A DNA stretch of 64,000 nt from Edolisoma coerulescens. Taxonomy: Eukaryota > Chordata > Aves > Passeriformes > Campephagidae. The first letter of the stretch is position 1. Each line of letters begins with the position of its first letter. The notes under the pieces are model-generated. The model ran no database searches. It saw only the letters and a list, made by a program, of their open reading frames with translations, and was not told where the DNA came from. The DNA lies in assembly GCA_013397115.1 (NCBI GenBank), contig VWZW01001228.1, positions 701,966 to 765,965 on the forward strand, written 5' to 3'. The translations under genes were made by a program, and so were the position numbers. Shown piece after piece: positions 39,501-49,105 of the stretch.

Positions 39501-39825
39501 TGTGAGTTTCATCAAATTTAGGCTAACAGCACTTGGTGATCTATTTCATAAAGAAGTATTTTTGTAACCAAACAATGTCAGGTTTTTAAACTCTGTTTCC
39601 CCTGTATGACGTTTTTCACCTTACCCTGGGAATGAGCTTTCTGTGTGGAATGTGAATGAGACCTACCACTCATCTTCTTTGTAGGGGAGCTACATCACTG
39701 CCCGTGACTACTATGAGAAAGCCTTGCAGCTGGTTCCAAACAGCAAGCTGCTGAAGGAGAATCTGGCCAAGCTGGATCGCTTGGAGAAACGGTTTCAAGA
39801 AGTCCAGGAGAAAGACCAAACATAG
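6411..39825 (+). CDS. TMTC1: TMTC1, 3' half: 10 coding exons encoding the C-terminal TPR region
   Basis: TMTC proteins are ER multi-pass membrane proteins. The family is known for O-mannosylation of cadherins, with an N-terminal GT-C-type membrane domain and lumenal TPR repeats; TMTC1 has also been linked to SERCA2B. Ten exons join in phase: 6411-6524, 21250-21393, 27764-27872, 32846-32948, 35883-36018, 36804-36948, 37071-37208, 37596-37718, 38883-38960 and 39685-39825. Every junction is GT-AG and the joined frame is open for 409 residues. About eleven TPR units are visible, with repeated patterns such as NNLGTL, FNLGNLL, VNLGRLH, ALYYNTGRYEEAL and MNMGGIEH. The C-terminus EKRFQEVQEKDQT matches TMTC1 rather than TMTC2-4 as I remember the paralogs. 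Introns shrink from 14.7 kb to 122 bp toward the 3' end. The start codon and membrane domain lie upstream of the window. No lesion is seen, so it should be functional. Confidence 0.96.
6715..6732 (+). repeat. (TG)9 microsatellite
   Basis: There are nine uninterrupted TG units in the intron just after exon a. Confidence 0.95.
6930..7145 (+). repeat. Ancient CORE-SINE/MIR-like element
   Basis: The order of degenerate motifs follows the core and 3' parts of MIR-like SINEs of amniotes. It starts with ACAATAATGGTA and an AGAGCTTTGCATG block. A GCAAATATCATTGC block and a GGGGAAGCTGAAG block follow, then ACTGCCTTGCC and a terminal CAGGGCC block. It is highly diverged, and the limits and family name are approximate. 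Confidence 0.5.
7790..8125 (-). repeat. Old antisense CR1 LINE 3' region fragment
   Basis: It reads as the reverse complement of the conserved 3' part of reptilian and avian CR1. Recognisable blocks are TTCCAGCAATGGAAAATC, GGTTAATTACATTGGCTG and GTTAAAAATG, then CTTCCAGTCGTTGAATT. The last are TTTACACCTTTCAATGCC and CTTTCTCCAATTTACCA. High divergence suggests an insertion older than modern birds. Confidence 0.75.
14038..14060 (+). repeat. T homopolymer, 23 bp
   Basis: An uninterrupted T run, possibly the poly(A) end of a retroposed sequence on the other strand, though no retrocopy is recognisable next to it. Confidence 0.9.
17985..18240 (+). repeat. CR1 LINE 3' tail, sense orientation
   Basis: The characteristic CR1 terminal sequence is clear: GATATTAGGAAGAAATTCTT, GATGCCCCATTCCTGGAAGT, AGGCCAGGTTGGATGGGGCT, CCTGGTCTAGTGGAAGGTGT and TGGTCTTTAAGGTCC. 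It ends in degenerate ATTCTATGA-like units. It is 5' truncated, as is usual for CR1. Confidence 0.92.
21250..21393 (+). CDS. TMTC1: TMTC1 exon b
   Basis: It encodes 47 whole codons with split codons at both ends. It starts with the G completing a Lys codon, followed by LYPRHASALNNLGTL, and ends in FNLGNLLK. This covers the end of TPR 1, all of TPR 2 and the start of TPR 3. The acceptor TTTTTCCCAG ends at 21249 and the donor GTAAGT is at 21394. It keeps the frame between exons a and c. Confidence 0.95.
23528..23560 (+). repeat. (TA)n microsatellite
   Basis: Two TA runs are separated by a short AAAATG interruption. Confidence 0.95.
25298..25590 (-). repeat. CR1 LINE fragment, antisense
   Basis: Reverse complement of the CR1 3' region. 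On the + strand it shows GATCATCTGGAGATCAAACC and CAGGGCTGTGTCCAGCTGAA, followed by CTACAATCTCTCCATGCG. AAAACGTTTTTCCTTATAT and TTGCCTCTTGTCCTGTCACT come last. It is moderately diverged. Confidence 0.9.
27039..27213 (+). repeat. Imperfect tandem duplication, period about 92 bp
   Basis: Two units (27039-27120 and 27131-27213) align along their length at roughly 70% by eye. Shared anchors are CATCC..AGAT.TTTGTT, CAGAGC..T.CTGG and TAGCTCA. The source sequence is not recognised. Confidence 0.6.
27764..27872 (+). CDS. TMTC1: TMTC1 exon c
   Basis: It encodes SQGKKEEAVILLQNS through SSLASLLAEQ (36 codons plus one leading base) and ends in phase 0. This is the rest of TPR 3 and the first helix of TPR 4. 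A long T-rich tract precedes the acceptor CTGCAG ending at 27763. The donor is CAG|GTAACG at 27873. Confidence 0.95.
27873..32845 (+). other. TMTC1 intron c-d, 5.0 kb
   Basis: A MIR-like fragment lies near 28575-28660. The stretch 31553-32174 is open on both strands (147 and 177 codons), but it has no splice sites or family similarity that I recognise. I treat it as non-coding. Confidence 0.8.
28575..28660 (+). repeat. MIR/L2-like fragment
   Basis: CCCTGTGAGGTGAAATATTG, then TCCCCACAGAGGAAAAG and CTTGAGGCAC, resembles the conserved CCCTGTGAGGTAGGT to ACTGAGGCAC section of MIR/L2-type elements. It is short and diverged. Confidence 0.45.
32846..32948 (+). CDS. TMTC1: TMTC1 exon d
   Basis: It encodes ERLKEAEEVYKAGIENC and HNNYGVFLVDT (34 codons plus one base of a Gly codon), the rest of TPR 4 and the start of TPR 5. 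The acceptor TTCTCTTTTAAG ends at 32845. The donor G|GTAAGT is at 32949. Confidence 0.95.
32949..35882 (+). other. TMTC1 intron d-e, 2.9 kb
   Basis: I see nothing beyond ordinary intronic sequence. Confidence 0.8.
35883..36018 (+). CDS. TMTC1: TMTC1 exon e
   Basis: It completes the split Gly codon and then encodes SPERAMSHYRQAILLSP through KEAEVWYK plus two bases of an Arg codon. This spans the end of TPR 5 and most of TPR 6, with VAMVNLGRLH as the A-helix. The acceptor CTCTCCAG ends at 35882 and the donor AG|GTGAGG is at 36019. Reading through the donor meets a TGA at once, so intron retention would terminate translation. Confidence 0.95.
36019..36803 (+). other. TMTC1 intron e-f, 785 bp
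   Basis: It is GC-richer than the other introns and unusually open. One frame runs from 36169 through exon f without a stop. That frame is not the frame of exon e, so it cannot be a simple read-through product. Confidence 0.8.
36804..36948 (+). CDS. TMTC1: TMTC1 exon f
   Basis: Its first base completes Arg. It then encodes ALKVSRKAEILSPLG, ALYYNTGRYEEALQVY and DIRLAL (48 codons), ending in phase 0. ALYYNTGRYEEAL is a textbook TPR A/B helix pair and one of the most conserved parts of the family. The acceptor CCAAACTCCAG ends at 36803 and the donor CTG|GTGAGC is at 36949. The intron upstream stays open in this frame for more than 600 bp, which makes a spurious long ORF. Confidence 0.96.
37071..37208 (+). 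CDS. TMTC1: TMTC1 exon g
   Basis: It has 46 whole codons in phase 0, encoding AQVLAMMGRTKEAEKM, then ECLECYRLLSAIYSKQE. It finishes TPR 8 and starts TPR 9. It follows the shortest intron of the gene in this window (122 bp, 36949-37070). The acceptor TGCTATAG ends at 37070 and the donor AAG|GTACCG is at 37209. Confidence 0.95.
37209..37595 (+). other. TMTC1 intron g-h, 387 bp
   Basis: This short intron is bounded by a GTACCG donor and a TTTTTCACAG acceptor. No other feature is seen. Confidence 0.85.
37596..37718 (+). CDS. TMTC1: TMTC1 exon h
   Basis: It has 41 codons in phase 0: ALEAIEKALQLKPKDPKV, then ELFFTKGNQLREQNLLDKAF. It holds the B-helix of TPR 9 and the A-helix of TPR 10. The acceptor TTTTTCACAG ends at 37595 and the donor GAG|GTATGA is at 37719. 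Confidence 0.95.
37719..38882 (+). other. TMTC1 intron h-i, 1.2 kb
   Basis: It contains a short CR1 3' tail (38161-38265). Nothing else is recognised. Confidence 0.85.
38161..38265 (+). repeat. Short CR1 3' tail, sense orientation
   Basis: AACCTGGTCTAGTGGAAGGT, then GGAGCTGGAACTAGATAAT and CTTTAAAGTCC, then CCAGCCCAAACCATTC, is the extreme CR1 3' end. Only about 100 bp remain. Confidence 0.9.
38883..38960 (+). CDS. TMTC1: TMTC1 exon i
   Basis: This short exon has 26 codons in phase 0: SYKRAVELNPDQAQAW, then MNMGGIEHIK. It links TPR 10 to TPR 11. The acceptor ATTTTTCTGTAG ends at 38882 and the donor AAG|GTATGA is at 38961. Confidence 0.95.
38961..39684 (+). other. TMTC1 intron i-j, 724 bp
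   Basis: This is AT-rich sequence with no recognisable feature. Confidence 0.85.
39685..39825 (+). CDS. TMTC1: TMTC1 terminal coding exon with stop
   Basis: It has 46 codons plus TAG at 39823-39825. It reads GSYITARDYYEKALQLVP, then LLKENLAKLDRLEKR, ending QEKDQT. The last TPR is followed by a charged, probably helical tail rich in Leu, Lys and Glu. The acceptor CTTCTTTGTAG ends at 39684. The normal family C-terminus is reached, so the protein is not truncated at this end. Confidence 0.96.
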   Translation, partial: GSYITARDYYEKALQLVPNSKLLKENLAKLDRLEKRFQEVQEKDQT

Positions 39826-42500
39826 CAGTCAGTCACCAGCGGAAAGACACTCATGCCCCTTGGAGAAGAGTATGGTGGAAGCCTGTTGCTCAAACTGATG
39901 CTGAAAGAACTTTGATAGGACTCAGAATTATGGAAGGCAAACTTCGAATGCATGCTTAGGTTCGGCCAAAGTTACAGGAGACACTCAGCTCCTGTGGGAC
40001 ATGCTGGAGCATGAATGAAAACCTTCCTTTAATCAAGATTTATGTCTAGGCTGAACCCATTTTAGTCACACCAGGAGTGTGGGTGGGACATGCACCTTCG
40101 ATATCTTGGTTGTCACCAGGGAAACCATGGAGACAAAGCACTCATCCATTGCAGCAGGGGTGAAGTAGCACCTCCTGTTACTCCACACAGGCTCACCTCA
40201 TCCATGTAGAGCACCACTGATGGGCTTCATTGCAAGTGCTGCAGACAGAAAAGATGGTGATAATGGTCATGTAAAAAAGGTTCCAAGGGGTTAATGCTGA
40301 GGAAATGGTGGCCACTTTTACAGCTCTAAATGTGACTTGAAAATTATTCTAAAGAAAGGGGAAACTATTTAAATATCATCCTGGAACGATGATTCTACAA
40401 GTAGGACAGATGATCCTTTGAGGGAAAACCTAGCCTGAATGTTTTACTCATTAGACAGTAATTTTGTAGTAATTCAGGTTCATGATGTCACTTTTGTCAA
40501 ATATCATATGGCTTTACCCTTTGCCCTCTCCCTCCAGGCCAAATAATTATTACTCTGAAAAAAATTGAAGCATCTAAAGGCAATGGGAAGCTCTAGGATT
40601 ACTTGTCCTCCAGCTCAGTCCCCAGTATGGAAAACAAACAACCTATCTAATCGATATAGGAGGTAAAGTAAAGCCACAGAGAGATTAGGGAACATTTCCT
40701 AGCCTGGAAAGGTACGAAGGAGGCTCTTTTATGGGTGTGCAGGGACAAAGCCCATTTATCATGGTGATAACACTGACAAAATACTTGGTCGAAGTGTTCT
40801 CACCACTCCCCTAAGAGATACAGAAAATGACCTATAGCTGATCAGTCATAAATCTATATTTTTAAATACTGAGGTGGGAAAACAAATTCTCTTCAGAACT
40901 GGGGCTTTTTTTTTTTTTGTAGCTTTATTTATTTAACTTATAATAATCAAATAATTAATATATTTTCTCTGTTTTATATGAATTGGGCAGTATCCTTCAC
41001 AGCTGGCCACACAGTTGGGCATTGTGACTCATATTGTCTGAAGTTAGAAAAAGGGAGTACCAATGAGGCGTGCTGGAATAATTCCCTCTAATGATTCTAA
41101 GGCAAGTGGCTGCAGAGCACATTCGGGCCACACTGGCCCTGCAATAGCAGCACTTCTGCTGCCTCCACCGGGGTTTGCACCAGTTCACAGGGAGCGTTAG
41201 TGGGATCCTGCTTCGTGCCTTTGGGTTTGGACATCAGGGTAGGTCATCAGTTTCTTCCTCCTGCAGCAGTAAACTGTTGGAAAAGTTCTTTTGTTTGAGC
41301 TTGACTGTGGTCAGTCCCTGCAGGCGAGCAGCCCAGGGTTTGGCATTATTAGTAAGGGACAGTTCAGATTAGGTGTGCAATGCCTTAAAACACATCTGTC
41401 AGGAAAAGCCTGTGTGGCAGGCACCCCTGTGCTGCCCGGATTTAGCTGGCCATGGCACCTCAGCACGCCCCAAATTCTCTCAGGGGGGTGGTTCAGCCAT
41501 GTTCTGGTGGTCTGCTGGTTTCATTTGAGAAGCCTGGTGTCTTGCTGCAGGTGGTGGTCAGATTACTGAGGAATTATTGATGTGACTCGAACTGCATTTG
41601 GAGTCCAGGTGCAGTTGTCTGCCCTGCCAGGGCTAGTGGACCTGCCAGAGCCATGGCTGTGCACCCACTGAGACCAGGCTGGACCGGTCCCCACTGGCCA
41701 AGGACACCGGCCAGTGCCTACAGTTGGGCAGAGGTGGGAGGGAGAGACTGCTGGGGGGAAGAGGTGGCACCACAGGTATATGGGCTCTCTCCCTCCAAAC
41801 CAGCTTCCCAGGGGAGCACTAGGATCACAATAAGCAAGTTGTTTTGCTGGTGAATTTTCTGCCCCCAGCCCGAGCAGCCTACTTTACTTTACGGGGCCAA
41901 GGGCAGGTTTGATCTCCTGGGGCTGGCTGGGTCAGCAGCCCTCTCTTGTTTTTTCACATGACTGTTGTGGCTGTGGACTGGCTGAGCTGACATTTCTGCA
42001 GGTCCCCAGTGCAGGTGCTCTGCTGGATGCCATGCACAGAGTAGCTTTGCACAGCCGTGGGCTGCCAGGATGGCCAGGAGGAGGTGGGATCATGCCAGCA
42101 CAGTTCCATGGGGAAACCAAAGCTGAAATGGCCTCTGACAGCAGTCAGTTCCCCATCAAGCATTGCAAGGTTGTAGATGGTTCATTAGTGGGGTATTCAG
42201 AGGTACCTGGGCCAGAAAGCTGTCCCCAAGGTGAGCCTGCCTTTGGGGCAGCTTCCCCAAAGCCCCATGTGCCCAGGCTGGCTGTGGTGCAGTGAGTTTG
42301 GGGGCTGGCAGAGCAGAGTTTGGTGCAGCCCTGACAGTGATACCGTGCAAAGTTCCCCAGGGAGAAGGCATCTGCAGAGTGCTCCAACAGCCAGCTGAAG
42401 CTTAGGGGGTAGTGTGGGGAGAGATATGCCTCCTTTAAAAATGTGTATCAACTATAAACTTTGCCTCATAGAGATATATTAAATAAATATATATTCTACA
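39826..42500 (+). other. TMTC1: TMTC1 3' untranslated region
   Basis: There is no coding similarity after the stop. The region contains AU-rich stretches, including overlapping ATTTA-type motifs around 40925-40937 and a T tract near 40908. It ends at a poly(A) signal at 42482-42487 followed by a GT-rich element. The exact cleavage point, about 42500, is inferred. A longer 3' UTR isoform is possible because AATAAA also occurs at 43442-43447 and 43929-43934. Confidence 0.7.
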
Positions 42501-42530
42501 GGCCTCACTGCAGTGTGTGGCTTAAAATTG
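42479..42530 (+). terminator. TMTC1: Polyadenylation site of TMTC1
   Basis: ATTAAA and AATAAA overlap at 42479-42487. They are followed after about 20 bp by a GT-rich downstream element (CAGTGTGTGG, about 42511-42520). Together these form a complete vertebrate poly(A) signal arrangement. Confidence 0.65.
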
Positions 42531-45500
42531 TGGCCAATGAAACATATTTTTTCAAATACAGAAGTTGTATTTTTTATAGCAGTGCTTCATGAGGGGGAAG
42601 ACTTAGTTTTATGTTTTTAACTTCAGCTTAAATCTTAGTTTGCCTTTCCTGAGAGACCTAGTAGAAATTATTGTCTCCTCCTTGTCCTAAAACCTGATCA
42701 AAGCCATCTTGACCTCTTAAAACTGGTGTATGTGCAGATTTTGATGCCCCCCTCCCAGATGCTGGAGAAAGATTGATTACCATTTGTGCAACACTGTCTT
42801 ACTTGCAGAAAATGGAGAAAGATGAGGCCGTGCTCCCAGTAAGGGAGGTGGTTTGGTTGGAAGGAAAGGCATATCCTGAATTAGGCAGATAACGTATCCA
42901 GGGATTTAAATGCCAGTTGAACCAGTTTACATTTCTAGGCTGAAAGGCCAACTTTCCACATTTTGGAGCTGGGTTTATGGTAGTTTTGGAGAGAGGAGAG
43001 CTCAATAATGAACCCCACGTTCCTGAACCAGCACTTTATACCCCAACTATGCAGGATGACAGTCTACAAACTGGCAGCAGATTTGGAGAATGGCTCAGAC
43101 CATGGGCTACCAAAGCAGTTGTGAAGTTCTGAGCTGACTCCCTGTTCTGTTGGCACCCATGCTGAAACCCTGTGTTTGTTCAGGGCATAAATCATGTCAA
43201 AGGTTTACTGCAGGCAAAATAGAATGGAGTATGATGTGAAATGGGTTACCTCCACCAAAATGGAATGCTGTTTTGAAAGATAAATCGAGCAACTTACCTT
43301 GTGATAACTTTATATTATCTTAATTAATCATAGGAAATGTTCTCTTCCTCTAGCATTGCACAGCTTCTAAAATAATGAGTTATAAATACATTGTTTTCTG
43401 CCAACTCCAGTGCTCAGCATGGTTAACAGAGATTGCAAATTAATAAATGGCTGAAGATCTGCCTGGTGGGGGAGAGTTCATGCTCTCTGCAAGTTGCATT
43501 GGTTAAACCTCAGTACTCACTAATATTAAAGCAGCGAATTAATGGAAAGCTGGTTAGACAGGACTCTCATGTACTCACTGTGCATTTTAATCCTAAATGA
43601 GAAACATAATAATTGTGTTGCTTTCTCCTTTCCCCATGAATAATATTTGCAACTGATGGATTTTATTTTATTGCTTATTTAAATTCCAGCATTCTTTGCT
43701 TCTATCCCTTTTCCATCCCCCAGGATAAATGATGCAGCGGGGGGCGTTTTCTTTCTCTCATGGACTCCTTGGACTAGATTCTCCTACAAATGTGCAGGCA
43801 ATTTGTTTTGGCCAACAGTAAATGAATGCAGCAGTGCAAATGGCTTTCATTCCAGAGATCTTGAGAACGACAGGGGGCTGTCCATGCATGCATGTGGGTA
43901 GAAAGAAATATAAGTAAAAAAAATTCAAAATAAAGAGCCTAACTTGCAGGGAAGGCTGGACGCCCCTAAAATGATCTAAAAACTGTGAAATCTTCTCCAC
44001 AGTTAGAGAAACCAGGCCAGATATGGTGTACAATATTTGGTGAAAGAAGATAATTGTCAGTCTAATTTATTAATTAAGCAATTTAGAATATCCTTATATC
44101 GTCTTTTGCTCCACCTGTCCTCCAGCTCAGTGAAACAGCTGGTGTATGCTTAAGTCTCTTCAATCTTTATGTGATTAAGTTGACCAAGTGTTCAATTTCT
44201 ATCTTTCATATATGCAATTATGCACAATATTTCGAAAAAATTAGCCCTTAGAGGGCTTTTTCCCCAACCTTCAGTCTCTTGCAGCAATTTCAAAATGCAC
44301 CATTTTGCTTTCATGTACATTTAAACCCAGCAGCAAAAGAAAAAAAAAGAAAAAAAGAAAAAGCAAAAAAACAGCGCTTGGCATTCACTGGTGTTTTAAT
44401 GTGGCAAAGTTGCTTCAGGTAACCTTGATAACTTTGTGCAAAAGTTCATTGCCATGTTTGTACCAACTCGCTGAAATTTTTTTCTTCTGGAAAATACCCC
44501 CAGTGGTATCCTCTGTAAAAGTTACGGCTTCTACAACTGCATTACTGTAGAAATCTCTGCCTGAAGTGGATGTCACGCTGCGTGTTCCTCTCATGCAGGA
44601 GTTGTTTGCATTGCCTGTTGTTCATATGGTTCTGATTTCTGTATCTAATTTTTTTAAATTAGCTGTGCATATCTTTTTAAAAAACAAAACAAAACAAACA
44701 AAAACAAAACCACAAGGAAACAGCCCGTGGATTAGAAATATTTTAAAAACAAATTCACTCTTAGCAGCAGCTGGATGTATGTCAGTGATGCAGGAATTTG
44801 CAAAGTCTTTGCTTTTTTCACTGTGGGATTTATGGCTAGATTTCACATAAAGGAGTTATGCTCGAAGTCTTTGCAGAAGAAAATGTATGTAAATGTCTAT
44901 TTTATATAAAAAGTAAGAAAAGTAAGTGCTGTGCCTGGTTTTGTTCTCTTTCTTTAGGACCAGCCATGAACAAGTTCTTCTGGAGATGGAAGGGCCAAAG
45001 TTCCTTGCTCCACTTGACTTACACTTTATTTTACTTCCCCTGAAGTCCAGGTTATTGGTCACGTAGGAGCAACTGTGCAGCATATGTGTTTGAGTCTGGG
45101 CTTATAAAAATATTGGAGCAGGCATTTTTTGGAGCCCGAGCATGAGAAAAGATGTGGGCTGGTGCTCACACAGGCTTGATGACTGGACATATTATACTGA
45201 CATATGCTCTTCATGTCAGGCTTTATGCCTCTGTCAGGAATGTGTCAAACAAGTCAAAGAGAAAAAAACAGATTAAAAAGAAACTTATTTTGTTGTAAAT
45301 CCCTTCTTCCTGGCACACATTCCTAGATGCTCCTGCATGCTTCTAGGGTTTGAGTTCACCCAGGGGATAGTGGTGGTGATAAACACTTCTGTTGAAAATG
45401 GACCTGAAAGAGAATCAAAAGCCCTGAACACATGCCATGGTGTTTCCTGCCATCCCAGTGTGTGCAAAATGCTCTGTGGCATGAAGGGGAATTGCACGCT

Positions 45501-48410
45501 CTGAAGTCAGGCTGTACACCCTGAAGTACTCCCAGATCCCGACAATGACACTTCTACCCAGTGCCCACCTAGGTCCTCTGCAAGGCCTGAGGCACCTCAG
45601 GTCTGGTGGCAGTGGTGAGGGGGGACATTAGATCCTGCTGCTGACCATGAAAACAGGCAACAAACTACAAAGAGGAGAGGCCAGGGAGCCGGGAACTCCC
45701 AGTGAGACATGACTGACTGGGGAGCCTCCAAACCCACCTGTCTTGCAGCCCTGCAGCCTCAGCTGCTAAACCTGATGGGGGCTGATTAAAGGGGCTGGTT
45801 CGGTGGGAGGTAAGTTGTTCCTCCTGTGAGATGCTGAGCATAGTCTGGGCTCCAGCAGTGATTACTTTTCCTGCGCTGTGGTGGGAGCAGGACTTCTCTC
45901 TGCTTGTGTCCCTTCTTCATCTACATGGTGAGTCCCATGCGTGATCCGTGGGGAGACGTGTCCCAGTGTGGGGGCTACGGCAGCGAGTATCGCTGTCATT
46001 GCTCTTCTGAGGTACCAAACAAGTGAAAGGAGCCAGTCAGTTATCACAGATGGTGCCAGGGCTTGGTGTATTTGCCCTGGTGAGTGATTCTTAGGCTGCC
46101 CTTGCTGTAGCTGTGCAGGGACTGGGAGCTTTTCATACCCTCTCTATGTAGGTGCTGCTCACCACAGCCCTCCTTGGCTGCTGTGGCAAGTGACCCACTC
46201 CCTGTGCAGGCTGCCCAGCTGCCATGAGGTCCCTTGGCTATGCAAGAAAGACAAACAGCTTGGTCCTGCTGAGTTTGATAACTGGTCTCCCTGGGGCACC
46301 AGGTCAAACCCCTCTTGTCCATCCTTCTGCAGTGGTTAATGTATTCATAACGCCTGTCTGGCCTGTTCCTACACCCATGTGAAAATTTATGTCCTAGGGA
46401 TGCTTTTAGGCAAGAGAGGGAAATAAGCACTAGATAGATTGGGAAGTGGTTCAAGCTAGGAGAATGATGATGTTCAGAATAACTTGCTCCTGGTAATGAA
46501 GCCAGTGCTCAAAACATCTGTCCTGCTGAGACAAGAGAGGGTATAACCAGCTAAATGCTATTCCTCCCACCCTGCTCCAGAATGATGCTGGTCCTTCTGC
46601 TGCTGCTAATGTTATTTCTCTCACCACCTCAGGGAATGGTGTTTTCTCTGTCATTTACCACCTTGATAAAATCTGTTTATTTTCTGCTTCACTAGTGGAC
46701 TTGCTGCTATAGCAATAATCACCACAGTCTCTTGCTGGAAAAGCCAGTCAGCACCAAGGGCTAGGGAGAGTTTGGTCCAGGTCAGTGGCTTAGAAAATTG
46801 TGCCTGGGCTTTGCAGTGGTCAAGTGCTTTGAGGCCAGAGAGACAGGTTGGTCTGAACAGGGCAGCTGAACCCCTCTGCAGCCTGGAGTGCTGCAGGAGT
46901 TGTGCAAGGATCCCCACACCCTTGTGGGGTGAGTCCCACTGGTTACTGCTGAGGTCATGGAGTGTTTGGTGGTCTGGGTAGGGGAGGATGATGTGGGCTC
47001 CTCGGTGCACTGGCACTCTGATAAGGTGGTGTGAGAGACTGGTGAGCTTTCTAATGCCTGTCAACCTTAATCAAATAGCATCACCTTCAAGCCTACACAG
47101 AGGCTATCAGCTCCAAAGTTAAGGGGGGCTGGAGTGATGTCATTTTGGATCCAGTCTCAGTCTCGTGGTGACTCAAGTGAATTATTCCAGGCTCTCACCA
47201 GAGCAAACACATTGCAAGTACCTCCTAAATCATGAGCATTGTATTGCTTATGTTTGCATGGCTGGGAACTGAGATCTTATCCCGGCCTTGGCTTGGGAGA
47301 GGCAGGGGACCCCTCCTATTGGCATGGGAAACACATCGGACAGGAGTGATTAACAGAGCAATATTTAGCTGGTGCAGACACAGGCCTGCTGAAAGAAATG
47401 GAGGAAGAGCTGCTGTCCTCTTCTCAGCAAAGGAGCCAGAGGCCTGATACAACCCCTGTCCCATAGCCCCCAGCCTGGAGAAGCAGACCTCTGGCTGGTA
47501 GGAGAAGTTCCAGTTCTTTTTTTTTTTTTTGTGTCCCAGGTACTTGAGATCACTTCTTGCTGTGTGATCCTGGCTGTGAAGGTTGAGTTCTGGGCTGGCC
47601 CAGGAGAGCAGCACCCCCCTTGCTCCCCCACCCAGCGTGGGGTCTGCCAGGCCTGTCACTGTGTGCATCACTCTCTGCTGCGTGGGGACTGGAGGCATTT
47701 TCCCTAGAAAACATAAATCAGGGATCACCACAGATTTATCTCAAACTGCACAGTTCAGAGAAGCATCTAAGCCTTAATCAGACCCAGCTGTCCCTGAGTC
47801 AAACTGTCCCCATGCTCACTGTCCATATTCCTAAGGCACAGCTGGTGCCAAAAGCGATGTAAGAAAGCTGTGTCTCCTTGGGGTGTGTTTCAGACCAAAG
47901 CCAAGACTGAGGGCTGGGCCAGCTCAGTTCAGAGACAGCATCTTTCATGATGACTTTACTGGCACAGGTTAAGTACCCCAGGGCACTTAATGCATGGAAG
48001 CTTTTAAAAATAAACTTTGAGTAGCCTGGTGAGGGCATTACAACCTGTTGCACTTCTTAACTTAATTTTGTAAGTCCCAGTTGTATTTCATTAAGAATAA
48101 TTAGGCTACTGGATGAAATCTAAATTTGTTTTTTTTTTATGGCTGTGCACACACATCATGAAAGTACCTCACAGGAGACCTCAGTTTTGCACACATCAGC
48201 TTCTTATAAAGAATTGCAATTTCTCTGTGTTTTCATTTATCTTCATATAATTGCCTTCAGCTTGGAGCTCAGACTGGAGTCAGGAAAGCTGTGGTACCTG
48301 GGATTTGTCTCATTAATTCCCTACCTGCCAGAAGAGCCTGAGGTAACGCATTTGAGCATGTGGGGTCTTGTCTCACTGAAAAACGTTCTTTTTTCATGTC
48401 TTCTACGTAG
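42531..48410. other. Intergenic region between TMTC1 and the OVCH1 relic
   Basis: The first part is AT-rich and may include an extended TMTC1 3' UTR. From 45862 to 47064 the minus strand has four consecutive ORFs (137, 67, 136 and 61 codons) that abut or slightly overlap. I could not assign them to a family. A first (signal peptide) exon of OVCH1 would be expected before 48411 but I could not identify one. The stretch near 48205-48265 encodes a hydrophobic run without a good start codon. Confidence 0.6.
44334..44372 (+). repeat. A-rich low-complexity tract
   Basis: AAAAG/AAAAAG-type sequence lies downstream of TMTC1. A second one, (CAAAA)n-like, is at 44680-44710. Confidence 0.85.
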
Positions 48411-48516
48411 CCTGAAGTGTGGAGTTTGTCCCGCTGACCCCGAGAGCCCAGAGGAGGCTCTGCAGCTGAGATCAGTTGTTGGCAGACAGTTGGAGCCTGG
48501 GGGGCAGACCTGGCAG
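48411..48516 (+). pseudogene. OVCH1: OVCH1 remnant: activation peptide and start of trypsin domain 1
   Basis: After the acceptor TTCTACGTAG (ending at 48410) the reading is LKCGVCPADPESPEE, then QLRSVVGRQLEPGGQTWQ. LKCG and the PGG-W-Q spacing match the ovochymase 1 start. The protease N-terminus, normally R|IVGG, reads R-SVVG (codons from 48469). The Ile that inserts into the active site after cleavage is Ser, and the register of the Gly pair is broken. The frame itself is open. The 3' limit is uncertain because GTCTGT at 48517 is a poor donor. Confidence 0.75.
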
Positions 48517-49105
48517 GTCTGTGTTGCCGTGTGCTGCCCTCCTTTTTGGGAAAGGGGAGCAGAGGCAGATGACATCTCTTTTTTCATCCTCGAATCACCG
48601 GATGCTGGTCACTTAGGAAAGTCCTTTTTGCACAGCTTTCCAAGTCTGGTCCAGGGTGTGGAATTCTCCATGCTACCGTGGTTCTTTTAAGTGTCTCGGC
48701 CACTAATTATAAATGGTTTTGTCTTTAAAAGACCCTGCTCACTTAAGCAGGCATCCAGAGAAGCATTTCTGAGGCAGGAGAAGCACTGATGCTTCCTGGC
48801 AACTGTCCCATCACTCTTAGTAGTCACGTTTTCTTCTGTACTTTAAATGCAAGACCAGCTTCACGGGCCTTGCTAAAGACTTCTTAATGGGCAGGGACAA
48901 TGATATAAGGGGCCTCTTTGCCAGCCCTTTTATAATCCATTGTATTGTAATTGCAGACCAGTCATCTTCACATCTGTATCTTGCTCAACTTGAGCATCCT
49001 TTTTGAGGACTAATGCTGGATAATGAGAAAGTTGCTATGGTATAAAAATTTCAGTGTGCAAGATTAACCTTCGTAATGAGGCACCTCCTTGTTTCTTTAT
49101 TCCAG

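Noticed and set aside
48139..48690. 183-codon ORF as a complete gene
   Set aside because: Only 48411-48516 resembles OVCH1. The rest is flanking sequence open by chance around an acceptor site.
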